Part shown: piece by piece, positions 18,158 through 27,667 of the stretch
How positions within the stretch are numbered: the first letter of the stretch is position 1
How the letters are laid out: each line of letters begins with the position of its first letter
DNA from: Anaerolineaceae bacterium
Lineage (GTDB): Bacteria; Chloroflexota; Anaerolineae; Anaerolineales; Anaerolineaceae
Length of the DNA: 64,000 bases
NCBI GenBank assembly: GCA_002702705.1
Contig: PABH01000042.1
Coordinates: forward strand, 62,001-126,000
Reading direction: 5' to 3'
The notes under the pieces: model-generated
What the model was told of the DNA's origin: nothing
Database searches by the model: none
What the model saw: the letters and a program-made list of their open reading frames with translations, nothing else
Position numbers and translations under genes: made by a program

Positions 18158-21100
18158 TTAATGACGCTTTCTTCGCTTCTTTTTTGACTTTTGCGACTCT
18201 GCTGGAGTGTTGTTTTCCACTAGAACCGCATTTGGTGACGACAATCCAGCTCTTTCAATCGTTGCTCCAGCTTGTTGGCTGGGACGATACGTAAACATTC
18301 GGCTGATCAAACCAGATCGAATATCCGAAAGCAGGTCTTTAAACATTTCTGAAGCTTGGCCTTTGTACTGTACCAAAGGATCACGCTGTGCATACGCTTC
18401 CAAACCAATCGAAACCCGCAGGGCTTCCACTTTGGTAAGGTATTCCACCCATGCTTGCGAAATGATTGAAAGCAGCAGTTCGCGGTAAATTTCATTCTGC
18501 AGGCGGTCACCCAAAACAATTTGGATTTTTTCCTGATCATCTTCAGATAATTCGGTCAACTGTAAATACTGGATTTCTTCAAATTTTTCGTTACCAAATT
18601 CATTCTTTAAGATTTCCTGCCGTTTTTTATCGATCTGAGAAAGATTCCCTTCGGATTGAAGTAATCTTCGAAATTCATGAATGCCCCATACCTTCTTCAT
18701 GACATCAATTGCACCTTGCATATGGGATAAGACAAATTCTTTTACATCAGGAATATCCATTTTTAATAAACGGTTGGAAATCCAATAGACATAGTTCAAC
18801 CGCATATATCTTCTTTTTACCTGGCGGTGAGTCTTTTTATCAAAGCCGATCTTACTTCCCTGAACCATCAAAATCAATGCTCGATACAAGTCCACTTCAG
18901 ACAATTCCTGATTACTAAGTTGTCTGAAATAATTGTGAAGGTCGATCGACAGGGATCCATTTTCACCCAATAAAACTTTTTCACGGTTTTGATAGGCTTC
19001 TTCAATGGCATCTAAAACCAGGTCTACTTGCTCGGCCCAAGGTTTTCCCTGAACATCATTTTGACTAAGATTAAATCCATCGACCCGGATAGCAAACGTC
19101 CCAATCACCCGTAAACTATTTATCGAAACCAGGAAACCCTCAATTTGATCTCGAATCTTGTCTTCAATTTCTTCATCCATTTGTAAGAATTGACTGATCT
19201 CAGAACCGCTCAATCGCAGCGGTGTCCGAACCATATTGGATAATTCTGTCAGTAGGTCTGCACCACGTGGATTTTCTTCCTCCAGACGGTCCTGTAATCC
19301 ATCCATAAAGGAATCCAACGTGTCCAGTCGTTCCTGCTTTTGGGCCTCCATTGATTCTTCTACACGCACAAGAAAATCCTTAGCAGCAGCCATAACATGG
19401 TCATATTCGGCTTTTAAGCTTTCTTCTGCGACCCACAACAATTCTGAAGTTGCACTATCCTTATCCAAAGGGAATTTATCAGTGTGTTTTTTGATTTGTT
19501 CCATTAATAACCGCAAGGAAAATGATGGATAAAAAACGCCTTCATAATCTACCGGCGGTTGTGTATCAGAGACATAAGCAACCAGTTTCCAGGGCCCCTC
19601 TTCATCAATCATCGCTGGTTCAACCCGTCGGTTTACTTCCGCTTCCAGCATTTCCATTACATCTTCAATTAAATTATCCTTGGTGAAGATTCTATCCCGT
19701 TGTTCATAAATTCGTTGGCGCTGCATGTTCAAAACATCATCATATTCCAGAAGATGTTTCCGAACATCAAAGTTTGCACCTTCGACCCGTTCTTGTGATT
19801 GTTCCACCAACCGGCCAACAATACCGGATTCTATGGGCATCGATTCGTCCACTTTCAAACGCCGCATCAATCCTTCCACCTGTTGACCACCAAACAAACG
19901 CATTAATTCATCTTCAAGTGATAAATAAAAGCGGGAAGAGCCCGGATCACCCTGACGGGAGGAACGACCACGCAGCTGGTTATCTATTCGACGAGCATCA
20001 TGTCGTTCAGAACCAATGACATGCAACCCACCCAATTCACGCACCTTTTCCATATCTTCCATCGCTTGTAAGAATTCTTTCACCGAATCTTCATAGATCC
20101 CATATTGGTCCGGGGAAAGATTCAATAATACATGACGTTTTTCCTCATCTTTCATTTCATAAGGATCGGTTTGATTTCTTTTTAAAACTCTGGCAATATC
20201 CGCATATATTTCTTCACTAATTTCACCCCCTAGTTTAATATCAACACCACGACCTGCCATATTAGTCGCAATGGTTACTGCTCCAAATGCCCCAGCTTTT
20301 TGAATAATTAAGGCTTCTTCATCATGCTTTCGAGCATTTAAAACTTCGTGTTGTACCCCTGCATTAATCACACCAATTAATCGCTCTTGATGTTCCGGTT
20401 GTAAATCAAGTATTCGCAACAAACGCTGTAAATTTTCCTCATCGGTTAACGATATTGAGTTTAAACCAATCGAGCGTGAGAAACTTCTCATCTGAGCCGA
20501 ATTCAAAGTTTGCAGCGGCTCATTTAAAAAGGCTAATTCGGGAATTGCTTGTTCAATGATGTCACGACCATTTTTTTCCATCCAGTACTCACGAATTAAA
20601 AGCACCTGTAATAAACGGCGAACCATTTCAGTCGATAATCGGGTTGATAAAATTTCGGAATGCTCAACAGAAGTTGTTCCAAGCAACTGGGGGCGCCCAA
20701 TCACTTTAAAACGAATGGCTTCTTTCACAATTGCGCGTAATTTAGCTTCTTCAGTTCGATAAACAATATCGGGATAATCTTTCCGCTTATAAAAAACAGG
20801 CGTTTTTTGATCGTCATCTCGATAAGCATAGTATGTATATTTATAACCATATTCGTCTTTATCCTGAACCATCGACATGGTCGCATTTTTACCCATAGCT
20901 TGATATTCAAGATTCATCGGAATCGGCAACACTTCCAATTTGTAAATTTTATTAAATTCTTCCGCTTCTGTTAAGGCAGTTCCTGTCATACCAGATAATT
21001 TTTCATACATCCGGAAATAATTTTGGATCGTGATGGTGGCATAGGTCACATTTTCGGGTTCAACCTTTACTCCTTCTTTAGCCTCAACCGCTTGGTGTAA

Positions 21101-22195
21101 ACCCTCAGACCAACGCCTGCCCGGCATCAAACGCCCGGTAAACTCATCAACAATAACCACTTTGCCACCCTGCACCAAATAATCTTTATTTCTCTTAAAT
21201 AAAAATTGTGCTTTTAATGCTTGCTCCAAATAACCCAATATCTTTGCCTGTTCAGGATTGATATCTTCAGGTCGTTCGGGGTCACGCAGTGGCATTTGCA
21301 GTAATTCTTCTACGTGCGCTTCACCAATTTCTGTCAGTGCAACATAACGATCTTTTTCGCTGATTTCATAATCTTCCGGATTTAATTGGCGGACAATTTG
21401 AGCCATCTTCACATACCATTCGGTATCATCCGAAGCAGGGCCGGAAATGATCAAAGGTGTCCTTGCTTCATCGATTAACACATTATCAACCTCATCAATG
21501 ATGGCAAAATAATGACCACGTTGAACCCTGTTTTCTAACCGATTTGCTAAATTATCTCGCAAAAAATCAAATCCAAATTCGCTGTTGGTCCCATACGTCA
21601 CATCAGCCAGGTATGCTTCTTTACGATCGACCAGCTCCAGCTGGTCCTGATCCTCAAAAGAGGAGGTTTTTTCAAGGTCGATTAAGAATGCTTTTCTGCC
21701 ATTTTCAGTTCGGTTAGCCATTTGCAGTACCCCAACGGATAAGCCTAAAAAGCGATAAATCGGTGCCATCCAGCGTGCATCACGGCGTGCCAGGTAATCG
21801 TTTACAGTGATTAAATGCACCCCACGGCCGGTAAGTGCGTTTAAGTAAATTGGCAGAGTCGCAACCAGGGTTTTTCCTTCTCCGGTTCGCATTTCTGCAA
21901 TAGTCCCGCGGTGCATGGCAATTCCACCTATCATTTGCACATCATAATGGCGTAATCCGAGCGTCCGTTTGCTAACTTCCCGTACAACAGCGTAAGCTTC
22001 AACCATTAAGTCATCCAGGGTCTCACCGTCTGCCAATCGTTGACGAAAAATATTGGTCTGGTTTGATAATTCCTGGTCAGAATATTTTTCAAATTTTGGT
22101 TCCAGATCGTTAATCTCTGCCGCTATTTCTGACAGATCTAATATTTCTTTTTTCTGTGGATCATATCCAAATGCTTTTGCGATTTTTTGCAACAT
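18158..22195 (-). CDS. secA: Preprotein translocase ATPase SecA, expanded form
   Basis: The motor of the Sec pathway, driving unfolded preproteins through SecYEG. It is 1345 residues, against about 800-1000 usual. Walker A AEMRTGEGKTLVAT lies near residue 100, and VDEVDNVLIDEARTPLI is the DEAD motif. The preprotein cross-linking domain, GMTGTALTEAEEF, MAGRGVDIKLGG and the SRRQGDPGSSRFYLS-like motif VI block (GRSSRQGDPG) are intact. Extra sequence occurs before YPDIVY (about 40 residues), after TTSVEHSEILSTRL (about 80) and in the C-terminal helical region (about 300). The C-terminus is basic (KKKRRKRH) and lacks the cysteine-rich zinc motif. ATG 22195 starts the usual MLQKIAKAFG. Confidence 0.95.
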   Translation of the reverse strand: MLQKIAKAFGYDPQKKEILDLSEIAAEINDLEPKFEKYSDQELSNQTNIFRQRLADGETLDDLMVEAYAVVREVSKRTLGLRHYDVQMIGGIAMHRGTIAEMRTGEGKTLVATLPIYLNALTGRGVHLITVNDYLARRDARWMAPIYRFLGLSVGVLQMANRTENGRKAFLIDLEKTSSFEDQDQLELVDRKEAYLADVTYGTNSEFGFDFLRDNLANRLENRVQRGHYFAIIDEVDNVLIDEARTPLIISGPASDDTEWYVKMAQIVRQLNPEDYEISEKDRYVALTEIGEAHVEELLQMPLRDPERPEDINPEQAKILGYLEQALKAQFLFKRNKDYLVQGGKVVIVDEFTGRLMPGRRWSEGLHQAVEAKEGVKVEPENVTYATITIQNYFRMYEKLSGMTGTALTEAEEFNKIYKLEVLPIPMNLEYQAMGKNATMSMVQDKDEYGYKYTYYAYRDDDQKTPVFYKRKDYPDIVYRTEEAKLRAIVKEAIRFKVIGRPQLLGTTSVEHSEILSTRLSTEMVRRLLQVLLIREYWMEKNGRDIIEQAIPELAFLNEPLQTLNSAQMRSFSRSIGLNSISLTDEENLQRLLRILDLQPEHQERLIGVINAGVQHEVLNARKHDEEALIIQKAGAFGAVTIATNMAGRGVDIKLGGEISEEIYADIARVLKRNQTDPYEMKDEEKRHVLLNLSPDQYGIYEDSVKEFLQAMEDMEKVRELGGLHVIGSERHDARRIDNQLRGRSSRQGDPGSSRFYLSLEDELMRLFGGQQVEGLMRRLKVDESMPIESGIVGRLVEQSQERVEGANFDVRKHLLEYDDVLNMQRQRIYEQRDRIFTKDNLIEDVMEMLEAEVNRRVEPAMIDEEGPWKLVAYVSDTQPPVDYEGVFYPSFSLRLLMEQIKKHTDKFPLDKDSATSELLWVAEESLKAEYDHVMAAAKDFLVRVEESMEAQKQERLDTLDSFMDGLQDRLEEENPRGADLLTELSNMVRTPLRLSGSEISQFLQMDEEIEDKIRDQIEGFLVSINSLRVIGTFAIRVDGFNLSQNDVQGKPWAEQVDLVLDAIEEAYQNREKVLLGENGSLSIDLHNYFRQLSNQELSEVDLYRALILMVQGSKIGFDKKTHRQVKRRYMRLNYVYWISNRLLKMDIPDVKEFVLSHMQGAIDVMKKVWGIHEFRRLLQSEGNLSQIDKKRQEILKNEFGNEKFEEIQYLQLTELSEDDQEKIQIVLGDRLQNEIYRELLLSIISQAWVEYLTKVEALRVSIGLEAYAQRDPLVQYKGQASEMFKDLLSDIRSGLISRMFTYRPSQQAGATIERAGLSSPNAVLVENNTPAESQKSKKKRRKRH

Positions 22196-22228
22196 ATCTT
22201 TATCCTTAATACACCTTTCCGGTGAAAA

Positions 22229-22255
22229 ATTATAGCACAGTGATAAATTTTCCAA
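22229..22255 (-). promoter_or_regulatory. Promoter of secA
   Basis: On the minus strand, an extended -10 TGCTATAAT with the TATAAT at 22234-22229, and TTGGAA at 22255-22250 with a 15-bp spacer. A ribosome binding site (AAGGA) lies close to the ATG at 22195. Confidence 0.55.
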
Positions 22256-22300
22256 TTAAAAATGAACACCCTGCAAGTACTATTTTACTCGCAAGGTGTT
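22256..22300 (-). terminator. Probable terminator of the 2-oxoacid dehydrogenase operon
   Basis: Inverted repeat AACACC-c-TGC / GCA-a-GGTGTT (22265-22300, one mismatch) with a 16-base loop. On the minus strand it is followed by CATTTTTA. It lies between the lpd stop and the secA promoter. Confidence 0.6.
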
Positions 22301-22328
22301 GGTATTTTATTAATATTTTTAACAAATA

Positions 22329-23726
22329 CTACATGTGGATCATATGGCCTTCAACATCATGGGCAGCTTCCATCAATACTTCACTCAATGTTGGATGTGC
22401 ATGCACGTTTCTGCTGATTTCTGCAGCAGTGAGCTCCATATTTTGTGCCAGGGTTAACTCTGGTAATAATTCCGAAACTTCCGGACCAATCAGATGTGCT
22501 CCTAAAATCTCACCATACTTCACATCAGATATAATCTTAACAAATCCGGGTGATTCGCCTAATCCAAGTGCTTTTCCATTGACCTGGAAAGGGAAGCGCC
22601 CAACTTTGATTTCGTAACCTTCTTCTTTGGCTTGGGCTTCCGTTAGGCCAAAAGAAGCTACCTGCGGGTGGCAATAGGTTGCGCGGGGCATCATACGATA
22701 ATCTAATGTCACTGTTTCAGCACCAGCGATATTTTCGGCACAAACAATACCCTGTGTGGAGGCGACATGAGCTAATAATAATTTTCCTGTCAAATCTCCA
22801 ATTGCCCAGATACCAGGCACATTGGTAGCCATACGGTCGTCAATTTTTACAAAACCGCGGCCATCCAATTCTACGCCAATTTCTTCTAATCCCAACCCTT
22901 TGCTGTTGGGGCGGAAACCAATCGCCATTAATGCTTGTTCCGCTTCGAGAACGGTTTCTCCTGAATCATTGGATACGGTTACGCGGACACCATCGTCTGT
23001 CTTCTCAACTTTTTGAACGCGATGATTGGTTAGTGTTTTAATCCCCTGTTTGTTAAACGCTTTCCCCAATTCAATACCAATTTCTTCATCTTCAAGCGGA
23101 ACGACTCGTGGCAACATTTCCACAATCGTCACATCAGTACCATAACTATTCCACACAGTGGCAAACTCTACCCCAATTGCACCTGCACCAATAATCACAA
23201 CGGATTTTGGCTGGTGAGTTTGTAAAATTGCTTCCTGATATGACACCACTTTTTCGCCATCAACCTCCACACCAGGGATGCTGGCGGAATGCGCCCCTGT
23301 CGATAGGATGATATTTTTTGCACTTAATGCCTCGGTTTTTCCTTCTTCATCCGTCACGACCAGTTTGTCTTTAGCGGTCAACTTCGCTGTTCCCATAAAA
23401 ACATCAATATTGTTCTTTTTCATTAAAAAGCCAACGCCTTTAACCAATCGATTGGAAACCTGGCGGCTTCTTTTGACAGCAGCGCTAAAATCTAATTCTA
23501 AATTGTCGAATTTAAAACCGAATTCTTTACCTCTTTTTCGTAATGTATGGGCAACATCAGCATTTTTTAACAATGACTTGGATGGAATACAACCCACGTT
23601 TAAACAGACACCACCCAACCATTGTTTTTCAATAATGGCTGTTTTTAAACCTAGTTGAGATGCTCGAATTGCAGCCACATATCCACCAGGCCCTGCCCCA
23701 ACGACGACGACATCATACTCGCTCAT
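22329..23726 (-). CDS. lpdA: Dihydrolipoyl dehydrogenase (E3)
   Basis: A 465-residue FAD/NAD flavoprotein that reoxidises the dihydrolipoyl group of E2. The N-terminal FAD-binding motif is VVGAGPGGYVAAI. The redox disulfide is in GGVCLNVGCIPSK (C41, C46). A second Rossmann motif VIIGAGAIGVEFA binds NAD. The C-terminal active-site base lies in HAHPTLSE (His-Glu pair). It is the last gene of the operon, 158 bp after E2, and the same enzyme could also serve other lipoyl proteins such as the glycine cleavage system. Confidence 0.95.
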   Translation of the reverse strand: MSEYDVVVVGAGPGGYVAAIRASQLGLKTAIIEKQWLGGVCLNVGCIPSKSLLKNADVAHTLRKRGKEFGFKFDNLELDFSAAVKRSRQVSNRLVKGVGFLMKKNNIDVFMGTAKLTAKDKLVVTDEEGKTEALSAKNIILSTGAHSASIPGVEVDGEKVVSYQEAILQTHQPKSVVIIGAGAIGVEFATVWNSYGTDVTIVEMLPRVVPLEDEEIGIELGKAFNKQGIKTLTNHRVQKVEKTDDGVRVTVSNDSGETVLEAEQALMAIGFRPNSKGLGLEEIGVELDGRGFVKIDDRMATNVPGIWAIGDLTGKLLLAHVASTQGIVCAENIAGAETVTLDYRMMPRATYCHPQVASFGLTEAQAKEEGYEIKVGRFPFQVNGKALGLGESPGFVKIISDVKYGEILGAHLIGPEVSELLPELTLAQNMELTAAEISRNVHAHPTLSEVLMEAAHDVEGHMIHM

Positions 23727-23884
23727 AGTAACCTTCTTTCATGATAATTTATAGGAATAATTTCCTGTAGTTTTATTTTGACCTCTGCGATTATAACAAA
23801 TTTAACCTCGGAGTTGTTATTCATTGTCAACCATTTATTACAAATCTACTTACAAATTGCTGAATATAATCTCCACGGTTCTTT

Positions 23885-25234
23885 TTATGTCCAGGTTTCC
23901 AAATTTTTAACAATTTCTGCTAAAAACCCGTCCGCCGAAGCACCATCCAGAATTCGATGGTCAAAAGTTAATGATAGGTATACCATAGGCCGGATGGCTA
24001 TCGCATCTTGAATCACGACAGCCCGCTTTTTGATGATGCCCACGCCTAATATCGCACATTGAGGTTGGTTGATAATGGGGGTTGCAAACAAGGAGCCAGA
24101 TGTACCATGATTGGTTATGGTAAAAGTACCACCTAATACTTCGTCTGGTTTGAGTTGGTGGTTTTTAGCTCGATCGCCCAGGTCATTCACCACCCTGGCC
24201 ATTCCCATCAAAGAATAATTATCCGCATGTTTTATTACAGGCACAATTAAACCCTCTTCACCGAGAGAGGTAGCCATACCCATATGAATTGCCTTGCGAA
24301 GAAGGATACCATCTTCCTGCCAAGAAGAGTTCACCATCGGATAGGCTTTTAATGCAGCCACACTCGCTAACATAAAATAAGGGGTGAAGGTTAAGCGAAC
24401 ATTCTCTTGAGCGTATTTTTCTTTATAAAACGCACGATGTCGTACAACTGCACTTAAATCTGCTTCCATCACCGTTGTAACATGGGGAGCGGTGCTAACA
24501 CTCTTTACCATGTGCGCCGCGATAGAGCGCCGCATATTTGAATGTGGAACAAGTTTGTCTTCTTTTATCGCAGCATGTGATAAAACCTGTGGTGAGATTT
24601 TATCTTTTTGTTCTTCTTGGGAAGATTTTTTGAATCGATCGGGGAATTGTAATTCTGTTGGTCGGAATAAGTCACCTTCTCCCGGCGTCTCCCAAGCAGC
24701 AACTTCAGGTTCCGTGGTGGAATCCTGTGATTTGGTTTCCAGAAAATTTAACACATCTTTTTTGGTGATCCTACCGCCCTGTCCAGTCCCGTTGATTTGA
24801 TATAAATCAACATGTTTTTCTCGAGCCAATTTAGCCACAACGGGAGAAATAAAACCTAAATCCCTATCTCGACCCACTTTTTGTTCTGCCGGTCTGACAT
24901 CTTGTGAAGTTGTTGTTTCTGTTTCCTTTTTGGAAGGTTTTTCCATCATAGATTGAGGAGAAGGTTCTCCAGATTCCTCCATTGGAATAACTTCTCCAGG
25001 TTCTCCCACCCAGGCAATGATCGTACCCGCGTTTACCGTTGTCCCTTCTGGAACAAGAATTTTTAAGAGCACACCATCGGCAGGGCTCGGAATTTCGGTA
25101 TTAACTTTTGCGGATTCCACTTCTAACAATGAATCAAATTCTTCAATGGCTTCCCCTTCCTGACGAAGCCATTTCATTACAGTTCCTTCAACAACCGATT
25201 CGCCCAGTTGGGGCATAACCACTTTGGTTGCCAT
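23885..25234 (-). CDS. Dihydrolipoamide acyltransferase (E2) of a 2-oxoacid dehydrogenase complex
   Basis: A 449-residue E2 core protein. One lipoyl domain occupies residues 1-80 with the lipoyl-lysine K43 in EVESAKVNTEIPSP. A linker follows. The peripheral subunit-binding domain lies at about 118-155 (ISPVVAKLAREKHVDLYQIN). The catalytic domain covers about 215-449, with FTITNHGTSGSLFATPIINQ as the trimer contact region and DHRILDG as the catalytic His-Asp motif. It carries one lipoyl domain, as in branched-chain E2. It starts 36 bp after E1 beta. Confidence 0.93.
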   Translation of the reverse strand: MATKVVMPQLGESVVEGTVMKWLRQEGEAIEEFDSLLEVESAKVNTEIPSPADGVLLKILVPEGTTVNAGTIIAWVGEPGEVIPMEESGEPSPQSMMEKPSKKETETTTSQDVRPAEQKVGRDRDLGFISPVVAKLAREKHVDLYQINGTGQGGRITKKDVLNFLETKSQDSTTEPEVAAWETPGEGDLFRPTELQFPDRFKKSSQEEQKDKISPQVLSHAAIKEDKLVPHSNMRRSIAAHMVKSVSTAPHVTTVMEADLSAVVRHRAFYKEKYAQENVRLTFTPYFMLASVAALKAYPMVNSSWQEDGILLRKAIHMGMATSLGEEGLIVPVIKHADNYSLMGMARVVNDLGDRAKNHQLKPDEVLGGTFTITNHGTSGSLFATPIINQPQCAILGVGIIKKRAVVIQDAIAIRPMVYLSLTFDHRILDGASADGFLAEIVKNLETWT

Positions 25235-25269
25235 ATTTTCTCCTTTTACCTTTGTTTTAACCGGCGGGT

Positions 25270-26253
25270 TTAATATTGCGCCAATTTTCGAGCAGCATCA
25301 GCGATTTTTTCTTCATTGACCATAAACCATTCCTGCATCGGATGACTAAATGGTACCCCGGGCACATCCGGCCCTGCTAACCGCCGCACAGGTGCATCCA
25401 AATCGGTGAAAGCGTGCTCCGCAATTATCGCGGCAATTTCTCCACCATAACCACCTGTTAAATTATCCTCATGGACAATCAATGCTTTACCGGTTCGTTT
25501 TACTGATTCTAAAATCGTTTGGCGATCCACCGGATAAAGTGTCCGCAAATCGATCACTTCGGCAGAAATACCCTCTTTTTCAAGTTGTTCTGCTGCTGCC
25601 ATCGCATAATAATGCATCATCCCATAGGCAAAAATCGACAAATCACTACCAGACCTGCTAATTTTAGCCGGCCCAATTGGCACCAAAAATTCCTCATCAG
25701 GCACTTCTCCGCGTATTAAGCGGTAACCTTTTTTAGGTTCCATAAAAATAACTGGATTTGGATCCCGGACTGCAGATTTTAACAATCCCTTTGCATCATA
25801 CGGATTTGAAGGAATAACAACTTTCAGACCAGGCACATGGGTAAAAAATGCTTCAATACTCTGGGAGTGATATAATCCACCCCCAATACCTCCTCCATAA
25901 GGGGCGCGAATCACCATTGGAACTGTCCACTCCCCATTAGAACGATAAGTCATTTTTGCGGCTTCGCTCACGATTTGATTCATGGCTGGGAAAATAAAAT
26001 CACCAAATTGGATTTCAGCAATCGGTTTCATTCCATACAATGCAGCCCCAATACTCACCCCTACGATGGAAAGTTCAGCAAGTGGTGAATCGATAACACG
26101 CTCCCCACCATATTTATCAAACAATCCCACCGTAGCACGGAAAACGCCGCCCCGTTGTCCTACATCCTCACCAACCACAAACACGTTTTCATCTCGGGCC
26201 ATTTCTTCATCCATGGCATCTCGCACAGCTTCAACCAAAGTTTTTTCAGGCAT
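25270..26253 (-). CDS. 2-oxoacid dehydrogenase E1 beta subunit (branched-chain type)
   Basis: A 327-residue transketolase-like beta subunit that, with E1 alpha, decarboxylates a 2-oxoacid. The motif GEDVGQRGGVFRATVGL near residues 31-47 and ERVIDSPLAELSIVG-like region are characteristic; RATxGL favours branched-chain enzymes over pyruvate dehydrogenase. The C-terminal transketolase domain is complete (DLRTLYPVDRQTILESV). ATG 26253 (MPEKTLVEAV) is chosen because GAGGAGG stands 7-8 bp upstream; the frame is open further 5' but without support. It overlaps the end of E1 alpha by 8 bp. Confidence 0.92.
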   Translation of the reverse strand: MPEKTLVEAVRDAMDEEMARDENVFVVGEDVGQRGGVFRATVGLFDKYGGERVIDSPLAELSIVGVSIGAALYGMKPIAEIQFGDFIFPAMNQIVSEAAKMTYRSNGEWTVPMVIRAPYGGGIGGGLYHSQSIEAFFTHVPGLKVVIPSNPYDAKGLLKSAVRDPNPVIFMEPKKGYRLIRGEVPDEEFLVPIGPAKISRSGSDLSIFAYGMMHYYAMAAAEQLEKEGISAEVIDLRTLYPVDRQTILESVKRTGKALIVHEDNLTGGYGGEIAAIIAEHAFTDLDAPVRRLAGPDVPGVPFSHPMQEWFMVNEEKIADAARKLAQY

Positions 26254-27229
26254 GCTGCACCTCCTCAACATACACAGGGTAGCTAGCCTCTTCAGCATTG
26301 GGATAAGCGGCTTCTTCCGAGCGTTTTACGGCTTCTGTAACCATATCTTTTGCTTTTTTATCCATCTCGTCAGCTTCTTGTTCGGTTATTATGCCTTCTT
26401 CAATCAGGCGGGTTCTGGCTAATAAAATCGGATCTTTCTTTTTATTTTCGTCCACTTCTTCCTTGGAACGATAGGTTCGGTCATCATCGTCAGAGGAATG
26501 CGGTGTAATACGATACATACGTGCTTCAATCAAGGCAGGGCCTCCCCCTGAACGTGCTTTTTCAATCACACGATGAATCGTTTCGTAAACAGCAAAAACA
26601 TCCGTTCCGTCTACTGTTTCCCCAGGTAAACCCAGACCACAAGCTTTATCCGCAGAACTAGGAACCGCCATTTGTTTTTCTGGCGGAACAGATATCGCAT
26701 ATTGATTGTTCTCCACCAAAAAGATTACTGGCAAATGATGAATAGCCGCCCAATTCACAGCTTCATACCATTCTCCTTGCGACGTGGAACCTTCGCCAAT
26801 GGTGGTTAATACTACCTTGTCTTCCTTTTTCATTTTGATTGCTAAACCAATACCGGCTGCGTGAGGAGCCTGGGTTGCCACGGGTGCAGAATGTGAAACC
26901 GCATTGGCTCGTCGTAATCCAAAATGACTGGGCATCTGCCTGGATCCGGAGCTTGGTTCACCCACTTTTCCCATCAAACTAAGCATGAATTCCTCAGGCG
27001 TTAATCCCAAACAAACCATCAAAGCTAAGTCACGGTAATAAGGGGTTACCCAATCGTAACCACGTTTTAACGCATAAGCAGCGCCAACTTGCGCTGCTTC
27101 ATGACCAATACCAGAAATATGAAATGCAATTTTTCCCTGTCGGTGCAATATCCAAGCTCTTTCATCCAACTTGCGAGATAACACCATCATCCAGTACATC
27201 TCTTTTTTAATTTCACTGGACAAACCCAT
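26246..27229 (-). CDS. 2-oxoacid dehydrogenase E1 alpha subunit (branched-chain type)
   Basis: A 327-residue thiamine-diphosphate subunit. The cofactor motif runs from GEGSTSQGEWYE to VENNQYAIS. The phosphorylation-loop region reads YRITPHSSDDDDRTYR, a signature of 2-oxoisovalerate rather than pyruvate dehydrogenase. SGIGHEAAQVGAAYAL is the conserved N-terminal block. ATG 27229 follows AGGAGG with 9 bp spacing. As first gene of E1a-E1b-E2-E3 it makes a complete complex producing branched acyl-CoA from valine, leucine or isoleucine oxoacids, for catabolism or branched fatty acid primers. Acetoin or pyruvate as substrate is less likely but not excluded. Confidence 0.92.
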   Translation of the reverse strand: MGLSSEIKKEMYWMMVLSRKLDERAWILHRQGKIAFHISGIGHEAAQVGAAYALKRGYDWVTPYYRDLALMVCLGLTPEEFMLSLMGKVGEPSSGSRQMPSHFGLRRANAVSHSAPVATQAPHAAGIGLAIKMKKEDKVVLTTIGEGSTSQGEWYEAVNWAAIHHLPVIFLVENNQYAISVPPEKQMAVPSSADKACGLGLPGETVDGTDVFAVYETIHRVIEKARSGGGPALIEARMYRITPHSSDDDDRTYRSKEEVDENKKKDPILLARTRLIEEGIITEQEADEMDKKAKDMVTEAVKRSEEAAYPNAEEASYPVYVEEVQHA

Positions 27230-27542
27230 AAATTTTATCCTCCTGTGGTCAATCAATTGATCGAACCTGCTTCACTCTAAGCAAAGTCCGTAGTGTGTTG
27301 TATGCTTTATAAATAGTTTAACCAAACAAATTTTTGTTTACAAACAGCACCTTTTACAATAATTCGATGTTTTTTTTGTTCAAAAGTTACAACCGGCAAG
27401 ATGAACCTCATGAACAAGCAATTTTTCTCACAAAGATCTAATTAAAACTTTGGGGCATTTTTTTGGCATCAGAAAATACATACTACAAAACCGTTCGTTT
27501 CTTCATGCCTGAAATAGGATTGTTCACATTAAAAAAATACAG
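27230..27542. other. Noncoding region upstream of E1 alpha
   Basis: About 310 bp of AT-rich sequence between the E1 alpha start and the next terminator. It must hold the operon promoter. I see TATAAA-like boxes near 27305-27315 on the minus strand but no convincing -35 partner, and no clear operator. Confidence 0.4.
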
Positions 27543-27574
27543 AAAAACAGATCATTCTCTGTTCCTCTGTTTTT
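27543..27574. terminator. Terminator hairpin downstream of the ferredoxin-NADP reductase-like gene
   Basis: AAAAACAGA / TCTGTTTTT (9 bp) with a 14-base loop; T-runs lie on both strands. It can end the minus-strand flavoprotein transcript 94 bp after the stop and is symmetric enough to work in both directions. Confidence 0.6.
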
Positions 27575-27667
27575 TTCTTAATTTACTGCTGAGACGTCAT
27601 CTACCGAATAGGTTTTTTTATTATGCAAGTACCATTGATTTTATTTAATGGTTTATAGCTAAAACAA

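Noticed and set aside
27463-27648. Small plus-strand ORF in the gap before the flavoprotein gene
   Set aside because: It runs through a terminator hairpin, lacks a ribosome binding site and shows no protein-like composition.
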